Assembly: GCA_003415625.1 (NCBI GenBank)
Contig: PYIU01000001.1
Coordinates: 558,001 to 622,000 of the forward strand
Reading direction: 5' to 3'
DNA from: Aquanectria penicillioides
Lineage: Eukaryota; Ascomycota; Sordariomycetes; Hypocreales; Nectriaceae
Length of the DNA: 64,000 bases
Within the stretch, counting starts at the first letter, position 1; every line of letters begins with the position of its first letter. The notes below the pieces were generated by a model that ran no database searches, was not told where the DNA came from, and saw only the letters and a program-made list of their open reading frames with translations. Made by a program: the position numbers and the translations under genes. This document shows, piece by piece, positions 1 through 11,665 of this stretch.

Positions 1-1059
1 GGTCAAATCTCTTGATTTCGCTCATGATGATTGTAACTGCACAGGGTAATGAGAACTGGACTAAGAAAAAATGACAGATGAGGAGATGGTTATTTTGGGT
101 AGTGGCTATCTGAAGGCGGGGTTTTAATTATCTCCATGATGTGCTTCTCACGTCTTCCACGCCTTGAGCCGGTGCAAAGAGTTAGTTCTTCTGGCCAAAT
201 CGAGAAGATTGCCGGGGCTTGCCGAGACGCGTTGGCCACATTTATGCTACAGGATCTGTGCGACATGTCACTTGTGCGCGAGCCCACCACCATTATCTGG
301 CTGGCGGGGGATGAGCCGCTTGATTTAGTCACGGTTCCCGACGGGCCTGGTCTTTGATTCGGTTATGCCAGATAAGCAGTTTACTCCATTAAACATAACC
401 ATCCATCCGAAACGAACTGTCATAGGTTATCCGTTTGAATAGCCTGCAGCAAGCATCGATACCACGGCTTCCGCAGCGCAATACGATGCCGATGGAGGGC
501 CGGAAGATAAGGCAAGGCGTGGATGACGACCTTCCTCTTTGTGTCTCTGGCTTCTCGCGAGTCTCCAATACCTCGATGGTCCTTGGGAGTAGCCCCGGAA
601 ATGAAGTACCCTGAACTTGAAAGCCTCAAAATAGTCGTGTCAACGTTCCCGCAACCCCGCATTCCAAGTGCATCAAGTGCGTGACCCAAAGCAAGACACC
701 CGCGCCCTGTCGTGGGCCTCGTGTCGTAGTGGGGGGACGCCAACTGCAGCGAGGGTCCGTCTCATACGGATTGGGCCATCGGCATTGGTTCGAGATCTGA
801 GATAGATTCATTGTTTACTCAAAGATAGCAAAGTGGGATGACGAGACCGTGCTTAGCCGGATCATAATCCCAAGAGGGGCAATGCACTGATCAGCCTATC
901 GGTCGTAATCAATGTGCTTGAGGAGCCTTCATAAAGCAGGGATCGAACGGAGGGAGCCTGATGATTCCAATTCATCTTTCATCTTGATCGGCGGAGTTTA
1001 TCTGAGGCGCCCTACTTCACTGACCACTGTTTGATTGACGATATTTATTCCCAGCAACG
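1..1059. other. Gene-free stretch upstream of the formamidase gene
   Basis: I see no convincing gene here. Open frames on both strands are short, lack recognisable motifs and cannot be linked by plausible introns. The right part is the probable promoter of the formamidase gene. Confidence 0.5.
800..901. promoter_or_regulatory. Candidate GATA-factor (AreA-type) sites upstream of formamidase
   Basis: Two AGATAG hexamers (800-805 and 823-828) and one inverted CTATCG (896-901) fit the HGATAR consensus of fungal nitrogen GATA factors. They lie about 160-260 bp before the formamidase start codon. Formamidase genes of aspergilli are known to be under nitrogen control, so the placement is sensible, but hexamers like these also occur by chance. 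Confidence 0.3.
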
Positions 1060-2661
1060 ATGCCCGGAAAAGTGAGGACTGCGCTCCGTGTTGATCTGGA
1101 AAAGCCTGCCACAGAGCAGCCCTTCCTTCACGTAAGACCACGAATCCTCTACCCCAAGCTCAGTGAGAAACAGGCTAACAATCCAAGAACCGATGGCATC
1201 CTGACGGTACAGCCTGACCTCTTCCTTTTTGCAGCTCATTGATTGACTGATTTATTGGTAAACAGTCCCCTTTTGCGGCACAATTGGCGATGGAGAGACT
1301 GTCAAAATCGAGTGCCTCGATTGGACGGGTGGTCAAATCGGAAACAATGATTCGGCAGACGATATCTTGAATGTTGACCTGAGCAAGATCCACTACCTCT
1401 CTGGACCGTTCGAGATCAAGGGCGCCGAGCCCGGTGACGTTCTTTGCGTCGAGATCCAAGATGTGCAGCCTCTCGAGGAGCAACCGTGGGGGTTCACCGG
1501 CATTTTTCACAAGACCAATGGAGGTGGATTTCTCGATGAGATTTATCCGCACGCGTACGGCATCACACCGCTGGCTCGATGAGGGAGCCCTCTGCTAATA
1601 TTTGCATCCAGTGCCAAGGCGATCTGGGATTTCGAAGGCATCCACTGCACATCCAGACATATCCCGGGCGTCAAGTTCGCAGGCCTCATCCATCCCGGCA
1701 TTTTGGGCTGTGCGCCTTCAGCAGAGGTATTGGCCGAGTGGAACCGCCGCGAAGGCGAGCTCATCCAGGCAAACGTCCTGGAGCGTACGGTCGCGAACCC
1801 CCCGCTGGAGCTAAACTCGCATGCCGGAACAGCCGACGAAGCCACCGCGCGAAAGATTGCCAAGGAGGGTGCCCGAACAATCCCTGGACGACCCGAACAC
1901 GGTGGAAACTGCGATATCAAGAACCTCTCGCGAGGCAGCAAGGTTTACCTGCCAGTGCATGTACCGGGAGCCAAGTTCAGTGTTGGCGATTTGCATTTCT
2001 CACGTACGTCATCAGCATTACATCTTGATTAGTGATAGAGGCGGGCAGTCATTTTAACATGTGGCAGAGGGCGACGGTGAGATTTCATTTTGCGGGGCCA
2101 TCGAAATGGCCGGCAGCATCACCATAAATTTCAAGGTCATGAAGCAAGGCCAAGCGCAGATGGGGATGAAGAATGGCTGCTCTCCAATCTACATTCCGGG
2201 CCCCGTCCAGCCGCAATTCAGCCCTGGCAGAATGCTCTATTTCGAGGTATTTTCCATGAGCCCGGTAACCTCTACAAGGGTTGTGCTTACCTTGATTATT
2301 GACAACTTGTTGCAGGGATTCTCCGTCGACGAAAAGGGCAAACAGCATTACCTCGACGCGACCATCGCATATCGCCAGAGCTGTCTTCGTGTCATCGAGT
2401 ATCTCCGACGATATGGATACGACGATTACCAGATCTACCTTCTCCTGGGCGCAGCTCCGATTGAAGGACACATTGCCGGCATTGTCGATGTAAGTTCACG
2501 TCATCGAAATGATATAGGGCGGGCTGCTTCCTAACAAGATCATATAGATTCCTAACGTCTGCACCACCATTGGCCTTCCTATGGACATTTTTGATTTTGA
2601 TATTCGTCCAGAAACACCGGCAAAGAAGCTTGATATGAAGTCTTGTCCTATCTCGAAATGA
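1060..2661 (+). CDS. fmdS: Formamidase (FmdA/AmdA family), seven exons
   Basis: Cytosolic hydrolase expected to split formamide into formate and ammonia for use as nitrogen source. Exons: 1060-1131, 1188-1206, 1266-1554, 1612-2003, 2068-2246, 2316-2489, 2548-2661; total 1,239 nt, 412 residues, the usual size of fungal formamidases. Family blocks are continuous across the splices: NRWHPDVPFCGT, DWTGGQIGNNDSADD, HYLSGPFEIKGAEPGD, GARTIPGRPEHGGNCDIKNL, SVGDLHFSQGDGEISFCGAI, and the C-terminal PNVCTTIGLPMDIFDFDI. The second exon is only 19 nt and encodes NRWHPD plus one base; without it the conserved block is lost. All introns are GT-AG and 56-69 bp. No lesion seen. The upstream GATA-like hexamers suggest nitrogen control. 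Assignment is by strong recalled similarity to fungal formamidases. Confidence 0.93.
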
Positions 2662-4040
2662 GATTACGCCGTAAAGTCGGGGCCTCGTATATCCATGGCC
2701 AAGGCATATGCCTCGATAAGTAAATATAAATACGTGTTTGACTGTTCCCGTTTCCTGCCTTTGTATCACTGCGAGTTTACCTCCAACCATTCCCATTAGC
2801 ATATATTAACTGCGCAAATCTTCCGTGCCCGTTTTCACCCCTAGTCCCTTGACCCCTGTCTTGGGGAGTAGTCGATCGAAATATCGGTTTGACAAAACGC
2901 TTGGGCGTTTGTATTTGTCTTTCCTCCTCTTGTGTCCCTAAAGATAGTCTCTTCGCTAGCATTGTCTCGAGTGGTTTCAACATGCCCTCCTGAGAATATT
3001 TTGGTCGCCATACCTCCAAAGGAGTTGCTACCACTGGTCCCTCCTCCTCCTCCTCCTCCTCCTCCTCCTCCTCCTCCTCCTCCTCCTCTTCCTCCAAGAG
3101 CACTCTCCGGATCGAGACTACCAAAGGGATTCATTTTGTAGTTATGTTTTGGATAAGAATCATCAGTCTAACTGTACCCTCGAACCTTAACCCAGAGTAG
3201 TCCGAGAACTGGAACAGATGCGCAAATGGCAGATACGCCGGTTGCAAAGTTGACCCCGGGATACAGACTACCCGAATCTGGAAAATAAAGTTCTGAGATC
3301 CTTCGGGAGCTGGGCGAAGGAGGCGGCGGGGCCGTGCCGTGTTCCACGTTTTCTTTTCTTTTGGCTCGTTAGCTACGCCCAGCTTACTTGAAACTGTGGC
3401 AATTGTTGTTGAGGCCGGCAGCGCAATGAGGTGAACTCTCTTAAATCCCTTTATAAGTGCTGTTAGTGCTGTGATAGCCACTAGCAGCAGCTGCCGGGAC
3501 CCTACTAACAGCTCCGAGACGGGGAAAATTCATTTTTACAGGAGAGTTAGAGATCCTTGTCACATCTAGTTGACTAACGACTCCAGGGTAAGAGGTTGTG
3601 AGCGCAGTGCTCCTCGAGTTCCCATCCTTTGATGTCCTTCCCGCATTTTGCTGTCGCATGCATTGCTGCCGCTCTCCAATTTTGACTCTTTAGGTCAATG
3701 CATCTACGTTAACGAAGAGGGCGGAGATGCCGTCATGATAGTTCAAATAGATATCGGAACGCAGGGATGCATTTTTCGGGTCTGGCATTGACGTCCTCAG
3801 GACGCCCGAAGGAATCGCCGATAAGCAAACGCGAATAGGGCAATCAATAATTGACCTAAGAAATGCATTTTGAGGCAATAGCCTGGTTTCGCGCCAATCA
3901 TGCCTGAACAGGGCTGAGAAGTGATAATAAGTCACATGTTCAGCCTCGTTTCTCTCAGCCGCAAACTATTCACTCATTTTCTTCTGCACATCCAGATTTG
4001 CATTGAGCGATAGTTTTCATGAAGCCGTCAGTCACCAGAC
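2662..4040. other. Intergenic stretch with a CTC microsatellite
   Basis: No supported gene. Minus-strand frames reading through the trinucleotide repeat give poly-Gly or poly-Glu proteins and are most likely repeat artefacts. The right part presumably holds the promoter of the NACHT gene. Confidence 0.5.
3041..3088. repeat. Trinucleotide microsatellite (CTC)16
   Basis: A perfect run of CTC units of 48 bp, followed by a slightly imperfect tail. It codes for nothing recognisable and is expected to be length-variable between strains. Confidence 0.95.
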
Positions 4041-7000
4041 ATGGCTCTAGCTTTATCCCATGCTTCTTCCCTAAAACCCGACATTCGTTTGGCTCAGGCC
4101 CTGTCGGAGTTCGAGGCTGCGTTGACGAGCGAGCAAAAAGTGACATTCCGAGCCGCCAGATCATCAGCCATCACCACGTCACCAAGCATGACGGATGTGA
4201 TGCGTCTAACTGCGGAACTCGACGTAAAAGCATCCAGCATCCATAATTGTCATAGATGCTTTGGCCCGCGTATGACCAACATGCTACAAGCCATCCAGCA
4301 ATTCGCTGCGCTAGGCGACGTCGTGGTAGGTGGATCACAAAATCTCGTGGCATGTGGAGTATGGGCTGCCACTCGTATAACTGTGCACGTGAGTCCATTA
4401 TGCTGTTATTTCACATCGTTAATTACTAATCACTAGAAATTAGGTTATTACTGGATTTTTATCATATTTGGAAAAGTTGTCACTGCTCTTTATGGCGGTG
4501 GGCCGAAGCGCACCAAGATATCAGACTATGGCTGCAGTGTATCCTCGATCTAAAGCTCTACGACGATACTTGTGTGAATATTTTATTGTTGTAGTCAAAA
4601 TATGTCTTCATACCTTGAAGTTTGCCGGGAAATCTATTTTGGGCCGACTTGCGACATCGCTGGGTGACCCAGAACTGAAAGTCTTTCAGTCAGATCTGGA
4701 CATTTGGTCAGCATCAATCAAAGAAGAGATGAACCTACTCCTGAGCCAGAAGGTCGATGAAGAGGCGCGAGAAAGCTCGAAATTTCGTTCTTTGACGGCT
4801 CTAATGTCAGAATCTTCTCTGCATCAACAAAAGCTCAGGCTTCGGTATCGGTTTTTGGATGCCTGCTCAACCTACGATTTTCGGACCACATGGAAACAAA
4901 CCAGAAAACGTGGCAACACTACGTTGCTCAAATCATGCGCTGAGTATCGAAAATGGAAACAAGCTGAATCAAAACAGGGATCTATACTATTCCAGGGCAA
5001 ATTAGGGGCTGGAAAGTCCGTAATACTTGCCAATATTGTTGATGATCTTAATCTCGAGAACAGTGGCACAGTTCTGTATTTCTTTTGCCGTCATGATATT
5101 CCACAAAGTCTTTTGCCAAAAGAAATTATTGGATCACTCACAAGACAGCTTCTGGAACATTTCATTTCTCATAGGGAGCTGAAACATATCTTTGTTGAAC
5201 CTAGTCCCACACTGGATGTCGATGATTTTTCAGCTGCCATGAAAGCGTCGATTTCATATGCCAAGAGAGTGTTTTTGATCATAGATGGGCTGGATGAATG
5301 CAGTTCCGAAGCCCAATATGATGTTCTTCAGTGGCTTGCACCATTTGAATCCATTCCGAGTTGTAGGGTGTGTGTATCCCTACGAGCCTCGGCTTTGAAT
5401 AAACACTGGGAGAGTCATAGCTTCGGGTTTACAGTCATGATTCCGGATGACAATCCTGACATAACCGAATACATTGAAGCCGAAGTGGATAACAGAATAA
5501 ATGATAAAACTCTTGTCTGTGGCAATACAGGCCTGGTCGATGAGATAAAAGACACTCTCAAAGACGGATCTAATGGAATGTAAGTAAGTAAACATGCAAA
5601 TTGTATTTTAGATTTTAACTGGCTGGTAGGTTTCTTTGGGTCGCATTACAACTTGACTCTATCTGTACCGAAACATCAGATGACTCCATTAAAGAAGCCA
5701 TACGAGATTTGCCTCGAGACCTTACCGAAACATTTTCCCGAATTCTTGATAAGGCGAGCCTAAGAGACCTTAAAGCCCACTATGCTCGGATTTTCAAGTT
5801 CTTGGTCGCAGCCACAGAACCATTAACCAGAAACCAACTTCGAGAAGCTATGAGCGTCACTCCTGGGGATACAACCTGGAATCCGGGGCAACAGATCAAC
5901 AACATAGATGCACTCCTGAGGTTTTGTGGCAGCCTTGTGATGGTTGACGAGGAAGAGGACACTGTCCGCTTTATTCACCATAGTGCTCGCAACTTCTGCT
6001 TGAATAGCTCCAACAAGCGTTCTTTTACTACTCTCGAAGCCCATAAAGAGATGGCTGAGACCCTTGTCACGTATCTCAACTTCGGGGTGTTCGATTCTAG
6101 GCTATCAACGAATGTAATACCGACCATGGATCCCAAAGATATGCCTAAAAAGATCGCCTCTAGCACCTTGGGGAGACGAAGTATGGGAGTTAATGTTGCT
6201 CTTAAACTTATGAGAATGCGATCAATAGGCAATCACGATATCGGGCGTACGTTGGCAGAAGCCGGCATGAACCTACCATCAACCTACCAGCATGAATTCC
6301 ACCTTCTGTCTTATGCACGGAGGAGCTGGATCGCGCACACCAAGCTTTTGGAGGAACTCGACACTTATGATCAATGGAAGTCAATTTTCGAAAACCCAGA
6401 ATTTGGTGTCGATTTCACTCAGAAAAATATGACACTGCTTCCTCAGTGCAGTGACAACTGGAAATTTCCGTGGAAAAACCAATATCATATATCCAGACTT
6501 CTTTGGGCTCTTAGCCAGTCTCATATACTAGCTCTCAAGTATGAGCTAACGAGGAAGCCAGGTGGGTTTAGAATTCAGGCAATTGCAAACCTACGCTATG
6601 TTCTGAGGGATCTCAGCTTCTCAGTGCCAGTGGTGCTAGAACGTCATTTATTGATGTGGTTGGTCCCAGTGACAACTACCTTGGGTTTGGGGTCTCTTTT
6701 AGACGAAAACTTGCGTGTTCAAATGCTACGAGCCTCAGTCTCCTCTCGGAACCTCAACGCGGTCATATCAGTACTCAGAAACGGAAAACTTGACAACAAA
6801 ACCTTGAGTAGCATTAAACCACCACTCGTTGATATAAGTTGTATGCTAGGTGACACCCGCATTTTATACATCCTAGTACAACAAGGGTTGGCACTGGATC
6901 GTCAAGCAAACAATGGTAGGATCATCAAAGCAACATCGTCCGACTTGCCGAAATGCGTGGTTGTGCGCCTTATTCAAATACTCTTCGGTTCAGGGTTGGA

Positions 7001-8597
7001 AATTGAAGAATTCACGGGCGAGGAGGTATACATTGTCATCCGGTTGTTACTGCGATCACCAATCAATCAGGATGTGGTTCGGCCCATTATAGAGCAGCTT
7101 GGGCAAATGTCACGAGGGTCGTCCTCCAAAACACGCAGAAACCTTTTGCTCCAGAAGGCTTGTTTGTCTGGCGATTTGGATGTGGTACAGAATATGCTTT
7201 CTTATGCAGCTGAGGTGAATACTCGGAATGAAGGACTATCATGTCTGGAAGTTGCGCTTGCCTATCCATCCGCGGATAGAGATCTAATTGCATTGAAGCT
7301 GGTGGAACATGGAGCTTGGCCTAGCTCTCTATCACTTGAACGAGCCATCAACGCTAGATCTTGGGAAGTCGCAGAAGCCCTTGTTAGAGCTGGCGCGCGG
7401 CTCTTCGATCTTGATAAACTACCCCCCAGAGATGAGTTGCTCGATTTCTATGTTTTAAGAATGGACATACGCGCCATTGAGTTCTTCCTGGATTACACAA
7501 AAGCAAGGATCAACGAAGCGGAATTTATCGTCGAATCTAACGTGCTCACTCCGTGGCACCTTTATCTTTCGCCTAGTTGGTATGAATGGAGAATCTGGTG
7601 TTCCCAACTTGCCTATAGTGGAGACGATTTACATCCTAGTGCTGTAGGCAAAGTGTTACCGGCAAAGGAAACAGTGCTCCCTAAGTTGCAAAATAAGGCA
7701 TTGGTGAGAAGTGTCTTGATTCAACTTGGTCTCAGAGCGTTGAAGAGCTCTGACCTGGAAAACTGCGACTCAAGTTTGATCGACCAATTAACCCAAAGCG
7801 CTCGAAATATGTACAACCAGAATATTGAGGGCATTCAAGAAGTGTTTGAAGTAGACATCCAAGCGGATAGCGTCTTCCAATATTGCAGTAAAGACGCGGA
7901 AGTAGAGCTACTTGCGGTGCCGCCTGCTCGCCCCAATATTCGGTATTCTAAATTCGGGGCTGAAAGAGTAGGATGGTATACTGAAAGAAACGCACCAATT
8001 TTAAAGACGATCGAGGAAACGTATTCCACATGTCAAAATCTTGGTCTACTTCGAATTCTTCTGGACCGAATTCCAGATCATAAAATTCCTGGAAGTATTA
8101 GTACGAAACAAATTCAATTGGCCGAATCCTCCTTGACAGTGTGGGGTTATTCAAGAGAAGCCAAGGCGTTTGGATTAGACGCCGCTTATTTGGGTCTGTA
8201 CACCCAATTCTTGAGGTTTGTACTAGCATTGTTGCAAAAAAGGAAGAAAGAAAAGGGAATGATTTCACCTCGGGTTGAACTACTCGCATACTTCCAAGCC
8301 TTTGACTTCCAGGGAATACCGCTTGCCTTGCGGGTAGCATTTCTAGGCCACGAAGCCCGGGAGATCTTAGAGTCATTGTGTGATGAGAAATCACTAGCGG
8401 AAGTGTCAAACTGGATTAAGGAAATGGATCCTTCAATATTTAGTTGGTCAATGGGCTTCTTTGCTCCACTCTCATTCTCGAGGGCGTTTGATGCCCTCCG
8501 TGCAGCAGGATGGCCAAGCCTCTATATGGAGCAGCTTGAGACATCATTACAGGCTGCACAAAGCAATATTTTCGAGTTAGAAGGCAGTGTTTTGTAG
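4041..8597 (+). CDS. NACHT/ankyrin STAND protein (NLR-like)
   Basis: Signal-transducing NTPase of the fungal NLR-like type; such proteins are thought to sense ligands and oligomerise, some in heterokaryon incompatibility or innate immunity. Exons 4041-4388, 4444-5579 and 5630-8597 (introns 55 and 50 bp) give 4,452 nt, 1,483 residues. Residues about 1-200 resemble the fungal N-terminal domain I recall as DUF7708 (block ALGDVVVGGSQNLVACGVWA). The NACHT core has Walker A GKLGAGKS near residue 301 and Walker B VFLIIDGLDEC near 391. A winged-helix-like segment follows (about residues 500-600). A weak ankyrin-like region sits near residues 997-1100 (LLQKACLSGDLDVVQNML, ALVRAGARLFDL). The last ~350 residues are unassigned. 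The in-frame TAA at the end of exon 2 is removed by the second intron, joining GM to FLWVALQLDS. Confidence 0.9.
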
Positions 8598-8763
8598 CTA
8601 CGTTAGGCATTCATAATTTATTTCACTCTTTTTCATACCCTTTCACTAGGTCTGTCTGTTTATCCGAGAGGAAGGTCTCCTAAACCGGTCTCTTTGTTAG
8701 GGTCCTGAATAGAATCCGGCCGGACTAATATTGCTGTGGAAAGATGGTTTCAGAACGTCGCTA

Positions 8764-10421
8764 CTAAGCTCTTCGATTTAATTGCACTAGTGGGCCTTCG
8801 TGTATGGCGACACAAACATCCCGCAATTGATAATAGTCAACTGTGTGACAACCTTCTCTTAAACTGGGGCTCCCTCCACCAAGATTGTTCGATAGGGCTT
8901 GTTTAAGCTCGAACTGATAAACCATTTTCGCAATGACAACACTCATCTCCAAGTAAGCCAAGTTCTTCCCAAGGCAGTTGCGTGGCCCAGCTGAGAAAGT
9001 GAAAAAGCCACTCTGCGCTTTGACAAGATCCTCAAAAGATGTCCCCTTGTCGCCGTTTGCATCGGCAATCCAATGCTCTGGACGAAATTTGAAAGGCTCT
9101 GGATATATATCCTTATTATGGTGGAGGCAATATGCCACTGAGCTAACCCAAACTCCCTAAGGAAGGTAATTGCCATCTACAGTAATGCCTCCTTCGCAAA
9201 CTTCTCGCAAAAGACCCGCTGGGATAGGCGGGCTCATGCGCAACGTTTCTTCGATGAAAGCTCGAAGATAGGTACAAGACGAGAGCTAACTGCCTCCCTT
9301 TATCTCATCCAGTGTCGGAAATGCTGACCGAACCTCCTGGGCTAGCGCATCCTGGATAGCAGGAAATCTTACCATCATAGAAGAATGCGGCCGCTATGGA
9401 GATGGCCGTTGTGTCAGACCCGGCAATGATGAGCATCTCGCTCTCGCCGTAGAGTTCCCCAAGGCCATATCCAGATTCGCCAGTATCTGGATCTGCGGCT
9501 TTGAATAAATAATAGAAGAAGTCTTTGCGGATTTCGCTATCTGACCGTGGATCCTTTTGGAGCATGTCTTCTTTCTCCGCTCGGTTGGCGAAGCACTTTT
9601 CCATAAAGCTCTGCTAGTTCTTGAGACCGGGCGGAGCTGACTTGGCTAGAATGTAATTGAGGCCTCTTGGCTTTAGCCATACCCATAGTGGCGTAAAAGG
9701 AGAAAAGGCTATCTGTTATTGTTAGTCATCAGTTGGTTAATGGGATTGATCAACTAGGGTGTATACAGGGTGCAGAATCTCTAGCCATGAATTCATCATT
9801 TCTGGTGCATTTCGTAACTGGCCTTCAGGTTCTATCATGTCGAACGATTTCCCAAAGCAAAGATCACCGAGAATGTCAAAGGCCAAATAATTCACCAGTC
9901 AGCCATATTCACGGATCTTGGCCATTCTCCATCACCTGCTTCGATCTCCTGGCCGAGAAGCTCACGCCATCTGTTGAGGTTTGAGTGAATAAAATCTTCG
10001 CAGGATCGCATCGCTTTCTCAGAGAAAGCATGAACCAAGACACATCGTTTCCGAGCATGATGTTTCTTATCCACAGAATTCCACGTGGTCGTCGATTCGA
10101 GGATTTGAGGATGGGTTTTTTTAGTATTCCGCCTTTTGCATATCCGCTTTGTTGTCGAAGATGGTCCGATAGCCAGGAGGAGTGTTGATCAAAACGCTGA
10201 TTTAGGTGATGCGAAAACTAGGACCGGTTTAGAATTAGATGCATGGAACTTTGTGTGCCCGTGGAATACAGGATGGTTACCGTATTTCTCTTGCAGACAC
10301 CAGAACCAAACATGTCTGTCTCGTTTTAGAGTATGCCAGGATGCAGCCTATAGATGGACAGTGCGACAATATGGCCAACTGCCAGGGATATGAGGTCGCA
10401 GATGCCCTGCAGAGCAGTCAT
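8764..10421 (-). pseudogene. Cytochrome P450 pseudogene (benzoate-hydroxylase/trichothecene-like clan)
   Basis: Clear P450 landmarks survive in several frames: an N-terminal membrane segment starting MTALQGICDLISLAVG at 10421, HVWFWCLQEKYG, PPGYRTIFDNKAD, HHARKRCVLVHAFSEKAM, NYLAFDILGDLCFGKSF, I-helix LIIAGSDTTAISIAAAFFY, ETLRMSPPIPAGLLRE (ExxR region absorbed in the frame), and heme loop FFTFSAGPRNCLGKNLAYLE. Lesions include in-frame TAG at 9614-9616, 9286-9288 and 9157-9159, frameshifts near 9896 (one base missing), near 9372 and near 10100, and a deletion or shift that loses the proline-rich hinge near 10355. A plausible intron near 9690-9760 remains. The gene cannot make a functional enzyme. 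Subfamily naming is only by impression. Confidence 0.9.
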
Positions 10422-11665
10422 CTCCTTGAGAGCGCGTTGAAAACTTATTCTCCTCATCGATCTCTGATCATGAAAAACAAGACTGAGGAGGAAAGATGGA
10501 AGTGTAGACTCCTGCTCTTTTGCCTTCTTCAGCTTTGAATCCAGTCGAATAGATTAAACAAGGTAGCCGAGTCTCATGCTCCAGCCACCGATCCGACCTC
10601 AACACATTATTTCGAGTACCCGCTGCCAAGACTGCCACTAAGGCAATTCAAGGAAAATCTGCCGCCGTTACTCATATGATGGAGACAGAAACCTTTGACC
10701 AGGGACTGGTAGACGCTGGGCATCCGCTTGCTGTGATTGAGCCACGGCGCTGGATCCGTTGACATCAGCAGAGGGGACTCTGAGGGAAACTATGTGGGCC
10801 TCCGTGGACATGCTCATACCTATTAGAAGTAGACCTTATGATTGAAAGGCTCATTTAGAGACTGACTTCTCCCTAACCTAGCACTTCGCGACTTTTCATT
10901 GCCTGAGAATACGAGCATGGCTTGCTTCTATCGATCCTTGGCATCCCCACGCATCTCAGCCGCTGCAGAGTGATATCCACGCCCGTGTACCCCGGACCAA
11001 TTGCCTTTAGTTGATTACTGATATGCAGATCAAAGTCCCTCAAAAGCTGCAAGCCAGTGTGGGGCTAGCCACACCACCAAAGCATGCAGGAGGTGGGATT
11101 CGGCATTTATTGTTGGTGTCGTGATTGGCACTAGATATTTGACAAGGTGTGGGAACCTATCAACGCACCTTCGGCTCGGACCTTGCTGCCTCTAGTTTGA
11201 ATAGGTGTCGAACTAGTTTCAAATGACATTCGTCATAGAAAAGCCGTCTTGTATTGGCCATATTTGATTGTAGTTAATGATGGAGCTTCCGTCTATTTTA
11301 CTTTTTCCGATATATTGTCTACCAAGATGCATACCATTTTAAATTTCAATCTGCTTTTGATTTGGCCGTCTAGCCTTTTCAATAATCCACAATACACAAT
11401 AATCATGCTAGTTTTCGATCGAGTCTTTTGTGCCCGGTTGTTTATGTAACATAGGTTTGTGCTCCTTTGTTTTTCGAATTATGGAGGAGCGCAGAAAATT
11501 TCGGACAACTAACAATGCCACATTTTCGTAGTCCAAAATCAGGGTGACGATTGCCTCTTCAGTTAGTTAGTGATTTCAGATAAGTTAGATTGATGTTCAA
11601 TCTGGGTTTCCCTGCTCGACGTTGTCGACTTTCCCGCCGCTGAAATATTACACATCGACTTTCGG
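10422..11665. other. Gene-free stretch between P450 relic and MFS gene
   Basis: No gene or RNA supported. The sequence becomes AT-rich around 11250-11500. It presumably contains the decayed promoter of the P450 relic and the 3' region of the transporter gene. Confidence 0.5.

Noticed and set aside
2777..3134. Minus-strand frames rich in Glu or Gly, one starting MNPFGSLDPESALGG
   Set aside because: Their length depends on the CTC microsatellite, which is open in several frames; flanking residues show no family motif or intron-linked partner.
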